Shown piece after piece: positions 9,113 to 18,527 of a DNA stretch of 36,801 nt. Where the stretch lies: assembly GCA_026708685.1 (NCBI GenBank), contig JAPOUL010000061.1, forward strand, positions 1 to 36,801, in the 5' to 3' direction. The DNA comes from Bacteroidota bacterium. Lineage in GTDB: Bacteria > Bacteroidota > Rhodothermia > Rhodothermales > Bin80. Numbering within the stretch: position 1 is the stretch's first letter; each line of letters opens with the position of its first letter. The translations under genes and the position numbers were made by a program. The notes beneath the pieces were generated by a model. That model made no database searches and was not told where the DNA came from. It worked only from the letters and a program-made list of their open reading frames with translations.

Positions 9113-12100
9113 ATGAAAATTTTGTTGGGTAGTCTCTGTGTGATTCTATGTTCCAGCATCATCCTGCATAGCTATGCATTCGCTCAAATCTTTGCCATCA
9201 ATAATGGTGATAACTCTACAGAAAATATTACTTATAGAGAGTCACATACGGGAGCCTCTATTGAGACATTCGAATTAAAATTGGGGGAACAACCCACAGA
9301 CGATGTAAGGGTCACCATCTCAGGTCATGTAGGGGAAGATATCGTTTTTCCTGATGATTCTAACACATCGCTGACTTTCACAAATTCTAACTGGAATACA
9401 GGACAAATTGTAACCTTTTCTATATTGGCAGATGTAGATACCGAAAATGATCAAATAACACTACAGATTACTGCATCAGGGGGTGGATACAGTAGCATCG
9501 TAAAAGAACTGAATGTGGTTATCATTGACGAATTCAGTACTCCTAATATATACCATGAAATCCCTGTTTTTGAAGAAGGCATAGCGATTGCACACCGGGT
9601 CCATTTAACGATTCCCCCTACTGAAAAAGTGACACTTAATCTTTCCGTCAACGACAGAGGGGTCTACGTAAATACGAATGATTTAACTTTCACCCCTCAG
9701 GATTGGTGGAGAGACAAGTTTTTTGTAGTGTTTCCTCACTTTGATGATAATTCAATTAGTGAAAAGATCACGTTAACGTATACTGCCTCTGGGGGCAATT
9801 ATGACGGGTTCACTCGTTCGCACGCCACGTATGTGGTTGATAGAGATGTGATCACTAATTATCCTAAAAAGATTAACTCATCGGCCGCGTTTTCAGTCAC
9901 TTTTACGTTTGTAGAACCGGTCAGAGATTTTGATTCAGGTGATGTCACTGTAACTGGTGGCACCAAAGGTGCTTTATCTGGCACGGGTCAGTCGTATAGC
10001 ATGGAAATCAGGCCAACTGGTGGATCCGATGTCGTCATCTCTGTGGCAAAACACGCAGTCACCATAAATGGAATTCTGGCATTCCCTGCCACTCCAGTCA
10101 TCGCGACAATTCTTTGGGATATAACAGCACCAACTTTGAGTATTTCGGGGGTGCCAGATAAGATCAATTCGACTTTACCATTTAAAGCTAGCTTCACATT
10201 TAATGAATCTGTCACGGGATTTGATGCCAATGATGTGACCGTCACGGGTGCTACGTCAGGGACGTTTAAAGGCAGTGGCGCATCCTACTCTTTGCCCATT
10301 AACCCCACGGGAGATACCAATGTTATCGTGTCCGTTGATGCTGATGTAGTGACCGATGAGGCCAATAATATTGGGCCAAGTGCACAACAATCACAGACTG
10401 CGGTATGGGATGGAGATGTGCCGACCTTAAGTATATCGAGAGTCCCTGATAAGATTAATGATCGGACTGAGTTTACGGCTATATTATCATTTAGTAAATC
10501 AGTGACGGGATTTGATGCCAGTGACGTGACCGTCACGGGTGCTAAGCCAGAGACATTGAGTGGTAGTGGTACAACCTACTCGTTGCCAGTTACGCCATTC
10601 GGCAATGAGAATGTTGTTATATCGGTGGCTGAAAATGCTGCGACCGACGGCCTATATACTGTACCAAGCACCCAACAAACTGGGACGGCGTTATGGGATG
10701 CAGCCCCGCCAAGATTAACGATTTCGGATGTCCCCGAGAAAATAAATACTCTGACTCCATTTACGGTCGAATTCACATTTGATGAAACGGTCACAGGGTT
10801 TGATTTGAATGATGTGGTCGTCACTGGTGGAGCCAAAGGAGTGCTTATAGGAAGTGGTACAACCTACTCGCTACCAATAACACCTTCAGGCGGTTCCGAT
10901 GTCGTGGTGACCGTTGGTGCGAATGTTGCGACCGACGGACTTAATACAGGGCCAAGCACTCAACAATCAGAAACTGTAGTATGGGATGTAACTGTGCCAA
11001 CGTTAAGTATTTCTGGGGTTCCTGAGAAGATCAATAATCGGACTCCATTTACTGTCGAGTTTACTTTTAGTGAATCGGTCACGGAGTTTGATGTGAGTGA
11101 TGTGGCCGTCACTGGTGGAGCCAAAGGAGTGCTCACAGGAAGTGGTACAACCTATACGATGGCAATTACGCCATCAGGCAATGCCAATGTTGTCGTGTCA
11201 GTTGCTGCTGATGTTGCCACCGACGGACTCAATACTGGGCCAAGTACCCAACAATCAGAGACTGCAGTATGGGATAACATTGCACCAGAGTTAACGATTT
11301 CGGATATCCCAGAGAAGATCAATAATCGGACTCCATTTACGGTCGAGTTCATTTTTAGTGAATCGGTCACGGAGTTTGATGCGAGTGATGTGGCCGTCAC
11401 TGGTGGAGCCAAAGGAGTGCTTACTGGAAGTGGTACAACCTATACGATGGCAATTACGCCATCAGACAATGCCAATGTTGTCGTGTCAGTTGCTGCTGAT
11501 GTTGCCACCGACGGACTCAATACTGGGCCAAGTAGACAAAAATCAGAAACTGCAGTATGGGATAATACATCACCAGTACTTACGATTTCTGGAGTACCTT
11601 CTGCGATCAATTCTGAGACTTCATTTACGGCTTTCTTCAGATTTACTGAGGATGTTACGGGATTTGAGAAAAACGATGTGACCGTTACCGGTGGCATAGC
11701 AGGAGGGTTTGAGGGGAGTGGCACAACCTATTCTTTGATTGTTACCCCCTCAGGTGGTTCTGATGTCGTGGTGACCGTTGATGCTAATGCGGCGACAGAT
11801 GGACTTAACACCGCACCCGCTACTGCACAATCGTCGACTGCAGTTTGGAGTGCTACTGCACTCACCATGAGAATTATGGACGTACCAACGAAGATCAACG
11901 ATAAGGATCCATTTACCATCATGTTCACATTTAGTGCATCCGTTACGGGATTTGAGACCAACGATATCACTGTTACGGGTGGAGCAAAAGGAGTGCTTAC
12001 AGGCGGTGGTACCACCTATACGATGGCAATTACGCCATCAGGCAGTGCCAATGTTGTTGTGTCAGTTGCCGCTGATGTTGCCACCGACGGACTCAATACT

Positions 12101-15100
12101 GGGCCAAATACCCAACAATCAGAGACTGCGATCTGGGATATCACTCCGCCAGTGTTAACGATTTCGGATGTCCCAGAGAAGATCAATAATCGGACTGCAT
12201 TTACGGTCGAGTTCACTTTTAGTGAATCGGTCACGGAGTTTGATGCGAGTGATGTCGCTGTCACTGGTGGAGCAAAAGGAGTGCTTACTAGCAGTGGTAC
12301 AACCTATACGATGGCAATTACGCCATCAGGCAATGCCAATGTTGTCGTGTCAGTTGCTGCTGATGTTGCCACCGACGGACTCAATACTGGGCCAAGTACC
12401 CAACAATCAGAGACTGCGATCTGGGATATCACTCCGCCAGGGTTAACGATTTCGGGTGTCCCAGAGAAGATCAATAATCGGACTCCATTTACAACCACCT
12501 TCACATTTGATGAACCAGTCACCGGGTTTGATGCGAGTGATGTCGCTGTCACTGGTGCAGCAAAAGGAGTGCTTACTGGCAGTGGTACAACCTATACGAT
12601 GGCAATTACGCCATCAGGTAATGCCAATGTTGTCGTGTCAGTGGCTACCAATGTAGTAACCGATGGGATCAATACCGCGCCGAGCACATCACAAGAAGTG
12701 ACGGCTATATGGGATGCAACCCCCCCGACGCTTGAGATTTCAAGTGTTCCAGCGAAAATTAACTCCTCGACACCATTGACGGTAACGTTTACATTTGACG
12801 AGGTGGTCACTGGCTTTGACACCAATGATATAAGCGTCAGTGGAGGGACAAAAGGAGCATTTACTGGAAATGGTTCAAACTATTCATTGGTCGTTACCCC
12901 AACCGTCGGGTCCGATGTTGTGGTGACGGTGGCTGCCAATGCTATCTTTGACGGATTAAATTATGGCCCAGCCTCTGAAACCAGTCGCACTGCGACATGG
13001 GACGACTCTGTACCAACGTTAACCATCACGGGTGTTCCTTCTATGATCATCATGACGACTCCCTTCACGGCCACATTTACATTTAGTGAAGATGTGTTAG
13101 GGTTTGAAACTGGAGACATATCTGTCACAGGCGGGACAAAAGGAGAGCTGATTGGATCTGGGCAGAGCTACACACTTATTATCACACCCAATGGATCAAC
13201 CAATGTTGTAGTTAGTGTTGCAGCTAATACCATCACGGACGGGATCAACAGGGGGCCTTCCTCACCATTCAGTGTAACTGCAGAGTGGAGTTCGGATGCA
13301 CCATCGGTGACAATCGCTGGAATCCCCGCGAAAATAAATTCACCCCCTGCCTTTACCGCGACCTTTACATTTAACGAATCTGTGGCTGGATTTGAGTCTG
13401 AAGATATCACGCTGATTGGGGCTGAAAAAGGTGCATTTGAAGGCTCTGGGCAGATTTATACACAAGTAGTGAATCCAAGTGGTTCGGCAGATATCGAGAT
13501 TACCGTTGAAGCGAATTCCGCGACTGACGGGAGCATTTCTGGTCCAACTTCCGCTGTCACTGCTTCGGTAGTCTGGGATGCAACACCGCCAACTCTATCA
13601 ATTGGAGGCTTACCCGATCGGATTAACTCCACTGCAACATTGAGCGCAACATTCACATTCAGCGAACAGGTGACAGGATTTGAGGCGAGTAGTGTGACAG
13701 TGAGCGGAGGATCAATGGAGAATCTTACAGGAAGTGGGGCAAGATATGCATTGGAAATCACACCATCTGGCAATTCCGATGTTGTCGTATCCGTTGCGGC
13801 CAACGTCGCCACGGATGGGGTAAACACTGGGCCTACGACGCAACAATCATTCACCACAGAATGGGATTCATCTCCTCCAATACTCACGATAACTGGTGTA
13901 CCAGAAACGATTATTTCCACTGGCTCATTTACCACTACATTCACATTTAGCGAAGATGTGACTGGATTTGATATTGATGATATTGAGATTACCGGCGCTG
14001 CTTCAGGGAATCTTCAGGGAACTGGAAGCGCTTACATGCTTGAAATCACACCTACTGGAGGCCAGAATGTTGTGATCACAATCTCTGAAAATTCACTTTC
14101 TGATGGCTTGAACCTAGGTCCGACCTCGGCTGTCAGTGCGACTGCGACCTGGGGAGGATCATCCCCATCAATCTTCATTGACGATGCCACAGCAATAGAG
14201 GGGAAACCAATGACCTTTACGGTTACGCTTGATCAAGTACTGACAGGTGGACTCACTGTGACACCCATCTTTACCGATAGGACCGCCACGAAGGGAGTGG
14301 ATTATATTGAAAATACAAGCCCTATCAATTTTAATGGAAGCGCTTACGAAAGTCACACATTTGTCGTTGAGACAATTGTGGATGAACTCGTTGAAAAGGA
14401 TGAGACCTTCACCGTAGGACTCTTAATATCTGGAACAGAACAAGATTTCATCACATCAAATACAGGTACGGGTACAATCTCCGATTTAGGCACTCCCCCT
14501 TCTACATCCGTTTTGTTTGTTCATGGAATTCATGATACGGGCGTTGACATCTATCTCAACGATTCTAGATTGCTCAATGATGTTTCGTATCGGACCGCTC
14601 ATCTTGTGGACAGTGTACGAGTCGGCATGATCAAATTGGACGTAGTTGATTCAGTGTCTACCTCCAATACAAACCCTTTGTACTCCGATCAGATTGAATT
14701 GAAGCAAGATAGCACCTATCAGATATTCCTTATAGGAATAGACTCAAATGAGATCTCTTCGTTAGTTCTACCTCATGTGGAAGGACAAATTCCTGCCGAT
14801 CAAGTGATGATTCGCACAATCCATGGTGCAGGGAATCTTGGTCAAGTGAACATTGATCTTCAAGACAATTACAGATTGATGCCTAAACTCGTAGATAACT
14901 TGATGTACCTCAATGTTTCTCCACTATTGACGATCCCACCGAAGCAGTATACGATTAGTCTCACAGATAACTCTGATAATTCCATCATTGAGACATTCTC
15001 TATGGACTGGTCTCAATCATCAAATCGGCTGGGATCCTTATTGGTATCGGGTGAGGGACAGTCTGTCTCCGAGGGGATAGAGATGTTCGTGGTTTGGGGT

Positions 15101-15436
15101 AATGGAGACATTGATATTCCTATGCTTACGACCTCTATTGATGATCAGCCGCTCAATGTCTCTTTTGATGAGATCGTAAACTATCCAAACCCGTTTGTTG
15201 AACGTACGAATTTGTCGTTGATGCTCAACGAAACTGGGGACATAAATGTGGAAGTGGTGGATATTTTGGGACGACGTGTATTCAGTGATATCTTGAGGGA
15301 CGTACAAGGAGGGCAAACTAATGTCTTGGTCCTTGAATCGACAAACTGGGCACCAGGAATATATTTTTATCGGATCACGGAGGCTAGAGGGGAGTCCTCA
15401 AAAGTTCATATTGGTAAGATGGTACGAATTCGTTAA
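9113..15436 (+). CDS. Giant secreted Ig-like repeat protein with T9SS tail
   Basis: A 2107-residue protein with a signal peptide (residues 1-25, MKILLGSLCVILCSSI then a hydrophobic stretch ending SYAFAQ). Two beta-sandwich modules follow (about 30-135 and 140-245), then 15 tandem repeats of about 95 residues (246-1682). Each repeat starts like LTISGVPEKINNRTPFTVEF, contains the core VTGFDASDV and ends TAVWD, resembling bacterial Ig-like domain family Big_12. A Calx-beta-like domain (about 1685-1785), a DUF4397-like domain (about 1798-1900) and a type A sorting domain (from 2020, NYPNPF, then ILGRRVF) complete it. It is inferred to be a long surface fibre or adhesin exported by the T9SS. Some repeats are almost identical in DNA, pointing to recent duplication or gene conversion. 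It stands alone between hairpins and no partner gene is evident. Confidence 0.9.
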   Translation: MKILLGSLCVILCSSIILHSYAFAQIFAINNGDNSTENITYRESHTGASIETFELKLGEQPTDDVRVTISGHVGEDIVFPDDSNTSLTFTNSNWNTGQIVTFSILADVDTENDQITLQITASGGGYSSIVKELNVVIIDEFSTPNIYHEIPVFEEGIAIAHRVHLTIPPTEKVTLNLSVNDRGVYVNTNDLTFTPQDWWRDKFFVVFPHFDDNSISEKITLTYTASGGNYDGFTRSHATYVVDRDVITNYPKKINSSAAFSVTFTFVEPVRDFDSGDVTVTGGTKGALSGTGQSYSMEIRPTGGSDVVISVAKHAVTINGILAFPATPVIATILWDITAPTLSISGVPDKINSTLPFKASFTFNESVTGFDANDVTVTGATSGTFKGSGASYSLPINPTGDTNVIVSVDADVVTDEANNIGPSAQQSQTAVWDGDVPTLSISRVPDKINDRTEFTAILSFSKSVTGFDASDVTVTGAKPETLSGSGTTYSLPVTPFGNENVVISVAENAATDGLYTVPSTQQTGTALWDAAPPRLTISDVPEKINTLTPFTVEFTFDETVTGFDLNDVVVTGGAKGVLIGSGTTYSLPITPSGGSDVVVTVGANVATDGLNTGPSTQQSETVVWDVTVPTLSISGVPEKINNRTPFTVEFTFSESVTEFDVSDVAVTGGAKGVLTGSGTTYTMAITPSGNANVVVSVAADVATDGLNTGPSTQQSETAVWDNIAPELTISDIPEKINNRTPFTVEFIFSESVTEFDASDVAVTGGAKGVLTGSGTTYTMAITPSDNANVVVSVAADVATDGLNTGPSRQKSETAVWDNTSPVLTISGVPSAINSETSFTAFFRFTEDVTGFEKNDVTVTGGIAGGFEGSGTTYSLIVTPSGGSDVVVTVDANAATDGLNTAPATAQSSTAVWSATALTMRIMDVPTKINDKDPFTIMFTFSASVTGFETNDITVTGGAKGVLTGGGTTYTMAITPSGSANVVVSVAADVATDGLNTGPNTQQSETAIWDITPPVLTISDVPEKINNRTAFTVEFTFSESVTEFDASDVAVTGGAKGVLTSSGTTYTMAITPSGNANVVVSVAADVATDGLNTGPSTQQSETAIWDITPPGLTISGVPEKINNRTPFTTTFTFDEPVTGFDASDVAVTGAAKGVLTGSGTTYTMAITPSGNANVVVSVATNVVTDGINTAPSTSQEVTAIWDATPPTLEISSVPAKINSSTPLTVTFTFDEVVTGFDTNDISVSGGTKGAFTGNGSNYSLVVTPTVGSDVVVTVAANAIFDGLNYGPASETSRTATWDDSVPTLTITGVPSMIIMTTPFTATFTFSEDVLGFETGDISVTGGTKGELIGSGQSYTLIITPNGSTNVVVSVAANTITDGINRGPSSPFSVTAEWSSDAPSVTIAGIPAKINSPPAFTATFTFNESVAGFESEDITLIGAEKGAFEGSGQIYTQVVNPSGSADIEITVEANSATDGSISGPTSAVTASVVWDATPPTLSIGGLPDRINSTATLSATFTFSEQVTGFEASSVTVSGGSMENLTGSGARYALEITPSGNSDVVVSVAANVATDGVNTGPTTQQSFTTEWDSSPPILTITGVPETIISTGSFTTTFTFSEDVTGFDIDDIEITGAASGNLQGTGSAYMLEITPTGGQNVVITISENSLSDGLNLGPTSAVSATATWGGSSPSIFIDDATAIEGKPMTFTVTLDQVLTGGLTVTPIFTDRTATKGVDYIENTSPINFNGSAYESHTFVVETIVDELVEKDETFTVGLLISGTEQDFITSNTGTGTISDLGTPPSTSVLFVHGIHDTGVDIYLNDSRLLNDVSYRTAHLVDSVRVGMIKLDVVDSVSTSNTNPLYSDQIELKQDSTYQIFLIGIDSNEISSLVLPHVEGQIPADQVMIRTIHGAGNLGQVNIDLQDNYRLMPKLVDNLMYLNVSPLLTIPPKQYTISLTDNSDNSIIETFSMDWSQSSNRLGSLLVSGEGQSVSEGIEMFVVWGNGDIDIPMLTTSIDDQPLNVSFDEIVNYPNPFVERTNLSLMLNETGDINVEVVDILGRRVFSDILRDVQGGQTNVLVLESTNWAPGIYFYRITEARGESSKVHIGKMVRIR
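9848..14155 (+). repeat. 15 tandem ~288-bp coding repeats
   Basis: Fifteen in-frame units encode Ig-like domains. Units near 11020-11570 and 12140-12690 share long, nearly identical stretches; for example, the block ACCTATACGATGGCAATTAC recurs five times, near 11150, 11438, 12015, 12302 and 12590. Outer units are much more diverged, so the middle has expanded or been homogenised most recently. The array is expected to be unstable in length and to misassemble in short-read data. Confidence 0.9.
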
Positions 15437-15447
15437 TATCAGCATAT

Positions 15448-15466
15448 CATCCACGTAAAATGGATG
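15448..15466 (+). terminator. Possible terminator hairpin after giant gene
   Basis: CATCCA (15448-15453) pairs with TGGATG (15461-15466) around a 7-nt loop, starting 12 bp after the stop. No strong T-run follows, so termination is only plausible. Confidence 0.3.
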
Positions 15467-15689
15467 CGATCATCTTGATATATTTATACAGATTAGTTTA
15501 CCAGTTTTCAAAGTCATTCCGTTTTGAGTTTTCCAAGAAGAGAGTTTTGATGAACTACGATACTTGCCTTCTTTGTCAAACAACTGCAATGAACTCCATG
15601 AAAGATGAAATAACATCGCTTTGGTATCATTTGTTGAGATTGTATACAAAGAGGGTCGTCATCTGGATCAGATGCTAAAAGTTCATGAG

Positions 15690-15700
15690 TAATTAGTGCC
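15690..15700. repeat. Direct repeat TAATTAGTGCC, left
   Basis: The 11-mer TAATTAGTGCC marks the left edge of IS copy 2. An identical copy marks its right edge at 16255-16265, and similarity continues for a few bases on both (TGTAAGAAA versus CGTCAGAAA). Confidence 0.6.
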
Positions 15701-16260
15701 TGTAAGAAATCACCAAAATCTCGATAAAAAATTCCCTCCAGTCCCTCTGTGTGCGTTTTTTTTCTCTCATTATCCTCTCCGTTTTTTCTGCGAAGTTTTT
15801 TTCTGCTCTCTGTGGGGCATTGGATGTCTAAGTTTCCACACTGCGTCGAAAGTGTGCACAGAAGCCACTGAGGTGCGTTTTTCGATGAAAAAATCTTTGA
15901 TGGTTCTCAGAAAATTCGAAACTTGCCAATATTTGGCATTTTCAAGTGCTCATCTTCGCGATTTTATGAACGTTGTTCAACGACAGTTAGAATTTACATC
16001 AATGACAATTAAAAGTTTCGTTTTGCAGGAGGGTGCACAACGAATCGAAGCTGCGAGCTGCGAGGCGAAGTTGCACGCGCCGATGTCGCTGAATTTCGTT
16101 CTCTGCCACGAAGAATCAAAACCATGAGAGACTCCAGTAACGCTAAGCAAAAAAGATGGGAGTTCTGCGTCTGTTGATGGGACATGGCACAAAGGATGAG
16201 AAGGTCTATACGGGTCAATCTTTTCACGACAATATCACCCTGGTGAGCTCTACCTAATTA
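15693..16260 (+). mobile_element. ISNCY-like relic, copy 2, internally deleted
   Basis: Bases 15693-15967 match the left end of the IS at 6132-6400, including the start of the broken transposase (SLMVLRKFETC). Bases 16155-16260 match 6713-6818 of copy 1 (MGxLRLxMGHGTKDEKVYTGQ). The stretch between, 15968-16154, is unrelated to copy 1, so about 310 bp of transposase were replaced by about 190 bp of other sequence. The right edge stops at the TAATTA that in copy 1 is internal. No functional transposase remains. Confidence 0.75.
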
Positions 16261-16265
16261 GTGCC
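16255..16265. repeat. Direct repeat TAATTAGTGCC, right
   Basis: Second identical copy of the 11-mer. Its first half (TAATTA) is also the internal IS sequence of copy 1, while GTGCC resembles the IS left end. The junction therefore looks like a recombination scar, or the start of a further truncated IS end. Confidence 0.55.
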
Positions 16266-16299
16266 CGTCAGAAAAAGCTTGTTTTTTGAGGGGCAGTAC

Positions 16300-18159
16300 T
16301 TACGGGAGATCCTCTGATAATAGTATACGAGCTGAAAGTGGATCCATATCCAGCTCAGAAGTCGTCACCAATGAATCAGATGGAAAGATTTGCCGATAGT
16401 TCCCTTGGGGTACAGCCATTTGGTGCATCTCATCAGATGCGTTAAATACCACAAGTGCATGCCCCTCTTCCAGACGGCGTTCATAGGAAAGCAATCTGTG
16501 ATCGTCGTCAACGGTTAGCCATTTGGTTTTGCCATGAATCCATAGATGCTGATGTTCATTGCGTATATGGGTTAATGTCTTATAGAGCTCCATCAATTCT
16601 GTGTCAAAAAACACACTGTTGTGTCGTCTGTCCAAACCAAATGGATGCGTCACCTCATCATCAAAGGTATAATCTGGCCAAATGAGTGGCTTGCGCACAT
16701 CGGGGTCATCTCCTCCCCACATTCCCATCTCATCACCATTCCAAATATGGGGTGCGCCCGGCCAGGTGAACTGCTGTACAAGAATCATTTCCTGAATGGA
16801 TCTGGCTCTTAGATCTGGACGATCCACCTTAAAGTTCGGATTTTCTCTTGGATTCTGATGGTACTTGTACAAGCCTGGATTATAGATACTGGTACTCAAG
16901 CGTGGAGTATCATGGCTCGATGTCAGATTCATCATTGCATTCCAGAACGGGGGTGTAATTCCTGCCATGACAGAATCCAGATGAGCTACATACTGGGAAG
17001 CGGTCAGATCAGGGGGAGCCTGTGCAAAAAAACTGCGCGCTGGCATGTACCATCGATAGTTCATCACGGCATCAAATATATCTCCCTGTACCCATGGAAC
17101 GGGGTCTGCCATACGATGCGGCCAGGAGTCCCACCATACTTCACCAACGAGATAGGCTTCGGGGTTGATGCTTCGGACAAACTCACGATAGTCTCTCCAG
17201 AATCCCAGCGGAACCATTTCCGCCACATCCAGCCGAAATCCATCAATTCCATCCTCTGGGTTCCCATCTCCATTCGGATCAAGCCAACGCTTGGTCACAT
17301 TGTAGATATGTGCTTTGGGCTGAGGATGAAGGTTTCCTTCGTGTGCACCATGAACATGAGATGGGGGTACATCTATTTTTGCCAGTTCTGGGAGAGACTT
17401 CACACCCAGCCAGCCGTCATACGAAAATTCATTCGTATCAGGAGTGGATGGATCATCAAAGGCATTGATTTCATACCAGTCAGCAAAGGCAGATTCCTGC
17501 TGATGGTCTAAAAGATCTTCCCATGCCCAGAATTTGACTCCTGTATGATTCCACGAATAATCAAGGATAATCCGCATCTCTCTGGCGTGCACCTGTTGAA
17601 TCAATTCCAGAAATAGACTGTCTGCTGCCGTCCACTGCCATGTATCTGGATCCAGTGGATCCTCTGCTTCGGCAATCAGGCGATCCCCGACTGGATCAGG
17701 GCCAAAATTCCGATCGACATGACGATAGTGACGTGCATCAAACTTGTGGAGCGAGGGAGCATCATTGATTGGATTCAGATATAGGGCATTCACCCCGAGC
17801 TCTTTCAAGTAATCCAACTTATTGATGACTCCCTGCAGGTCTCCTCCATAACGGCGGTACTGTACAGCGGTATAGAAGTCCAGTTCGCTGTTACGTGCCC
17901 ATCCCTCTTGTTTATACCAGTCATGGGTCCATGGAGTTGGAGCCCAGTTTTCTGGCTGTGGGCCAAACCAAAAACCACGAATATCTTCAGATGTCGGATC
18001 ATTGGATGGATCGCCATTGCGAAATCTCTCCACAAAAATCTGATACCAAATCGCCTCATCTGCCCAAGATGGGGGTTCGCTCAGCAGGGGCTGTGACTGT
18101 GCTACAGAAACGATACCTACCCACAAACAAAGATTAACGAAGATACGCATCGGTTCCAT
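16300..18159 (-). CDS. GH13 alpha-amylase family glycosidase (neopullulanase-like), secreted
   Basis: A 619-residue glycoside hydrolase family 13 enzyme acting on alpha-glucans or maltodextrins. The N terminus has a signal peptide, probably starting at the second Met (MRIFVNLCLWVGIVSVAQSQ), so the true start may be 18150. Catalytic regions are intact: region I DYSWNHTG (200-207), region II GFRLDVAE with the nucleophile D311, region III VGEVWWD with the acid/base E340, and region IV TSSHDTPR with D417. The SWADEAIWYQIFVERFRNGD opening and the GNLHPQPKAH segment fit the cyclomaltodextrinase/neopullulanase side of the family. The C-terminal beta domain is short. It overlaps the upstream cupin gene by 17-26 bp, indicating co-transcription. 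Export to periplasm or surface is inferred from the signal peptide. Confidence 0.92.
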   Translation of the reverse strand: MEPMRIFVNLCLWVGIVSVAQSQPLLSEPPSWADEAIWYQIFVERFRNGDPSNDPTSEDIRGFWFGPQPENWAPTPWTHDWYKQEGWARNSELDFYTAVQYRRYGGDLQGVINKLDYLKELGVNALYLNPINDAPSLHKFDARHYRHVDRNFGPDPVGDRLIAEAEDPLDPDTWQWTAADSLFLELIQQVHAREMRIILDYSWNHTGVKFWAWEDLLDHQQESAFADWYEINAFDDPSTPDTNEFSYDGWLGVKSLPELAKIDVPPSHVHGAHEGNLHPQPKAHIYNVTKRWLDPNGDGNPEDGIDGFRLDVAEMVPLGFWRDYREFVRSINPEAYLVGEVWWDSWPHRMADPVPWVQGDIFDAVMNYRWYMPARSFFAQAPPDLTASQYVAHLDSVMAGITPPFWNAMMNLTSSHDTPRLSTSIYNPGLYKYHQNPRENPNFKVDRPDLRARSIQEMILVQQFTWPGAPHIWNGDEMGMWGGDDPDVRKPLIWPDYTFDDEVTHPFGLDRRHNSVFFDTELMELYKTLTHIRNEHQHLWIHGKTKWLTVDDDHRLLSYERRLEEGHALVVFNASDEMHQMAVPQGNYRQIFPSDSLVTTSELDMDPLSARILLSEDLP

Positions 18160-18499
18160 CTAACCAGTCTTGTCGTGGTGGGCAAAAGATATCTACATCA
18201 AGCGTATCCTCAAGTGCAATGGCTTGATGGGGAAGATCGGGAGGGATGACGAGCACTTCCCCCTCATGGACGATGATTTCCTGTTCCGAATCTGATCCGA
18301 GGTGAAATTTCAGTGCACCTTTCAGCACATAGGTCAGTTGCTCATTATGATGAGAATGCCACGGTACGACGCTATCTTTTTTGAGATACACATGGGTAAT
18401 CATCATCCGCTCTCCAGTAACAATTCTTCGACCGAGCCCTAGGTTGACTTCCTCTATCGGCATATCATCCCACCGATGTAAGGTTGCTTGTAGTTTCAT
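18134..18499 (-). CDS. Small cupin-domain protein
   Basis: A 121-residue single cupin barrel. The metal-binding motif 1 is seen as WHSHHNEQLTYVLKG (H48, H50 or H51, E53) and motif 2 as PPDLPHQA (H91), so a bound divalent metal is likely. The length is usual for the Cupin_2 family. No signal peptide is seen, so it is cytoplasmic. It overlaps the start of the GH13 gene and begins 28 bp after the stop of the preceding gene; it therefore probably shares an operon with the glycosidase, perhaps as a sugar-related binding or isomerising protein. The substrate cannot be read from sequence. Confidence 0.88.
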   Translation of the reverse strand: MKLQATLHRWDDMPIEEVNLGLGRRIVTGERMMITHVYLKKDSVVPWHSHHNEQLTYVLKGALKFHLGSDSEQEIIVHEGEVLVIPPDLPHQAIALEDTLDVDIFCPPRQDWLDGTDAYLR

Positions 18500-18527
18500 G
18501 TTCTTTGTAGAGTAGGTTCAAATGTGA

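Noticed and set aside
9988..13944. Series of 80-160-codon ORFs on the minus strand inside the repeat gene
   Set aside because: They recur once per repeat unit and mirror the coding frame of the plus-strand gene; they are shadows of repeated codons.
9848..14155. CRISPR-like array
   Set aside because: The repeat unit is about 288 bp and coding in frame; it encodes Ig-like domains and has no spacers.
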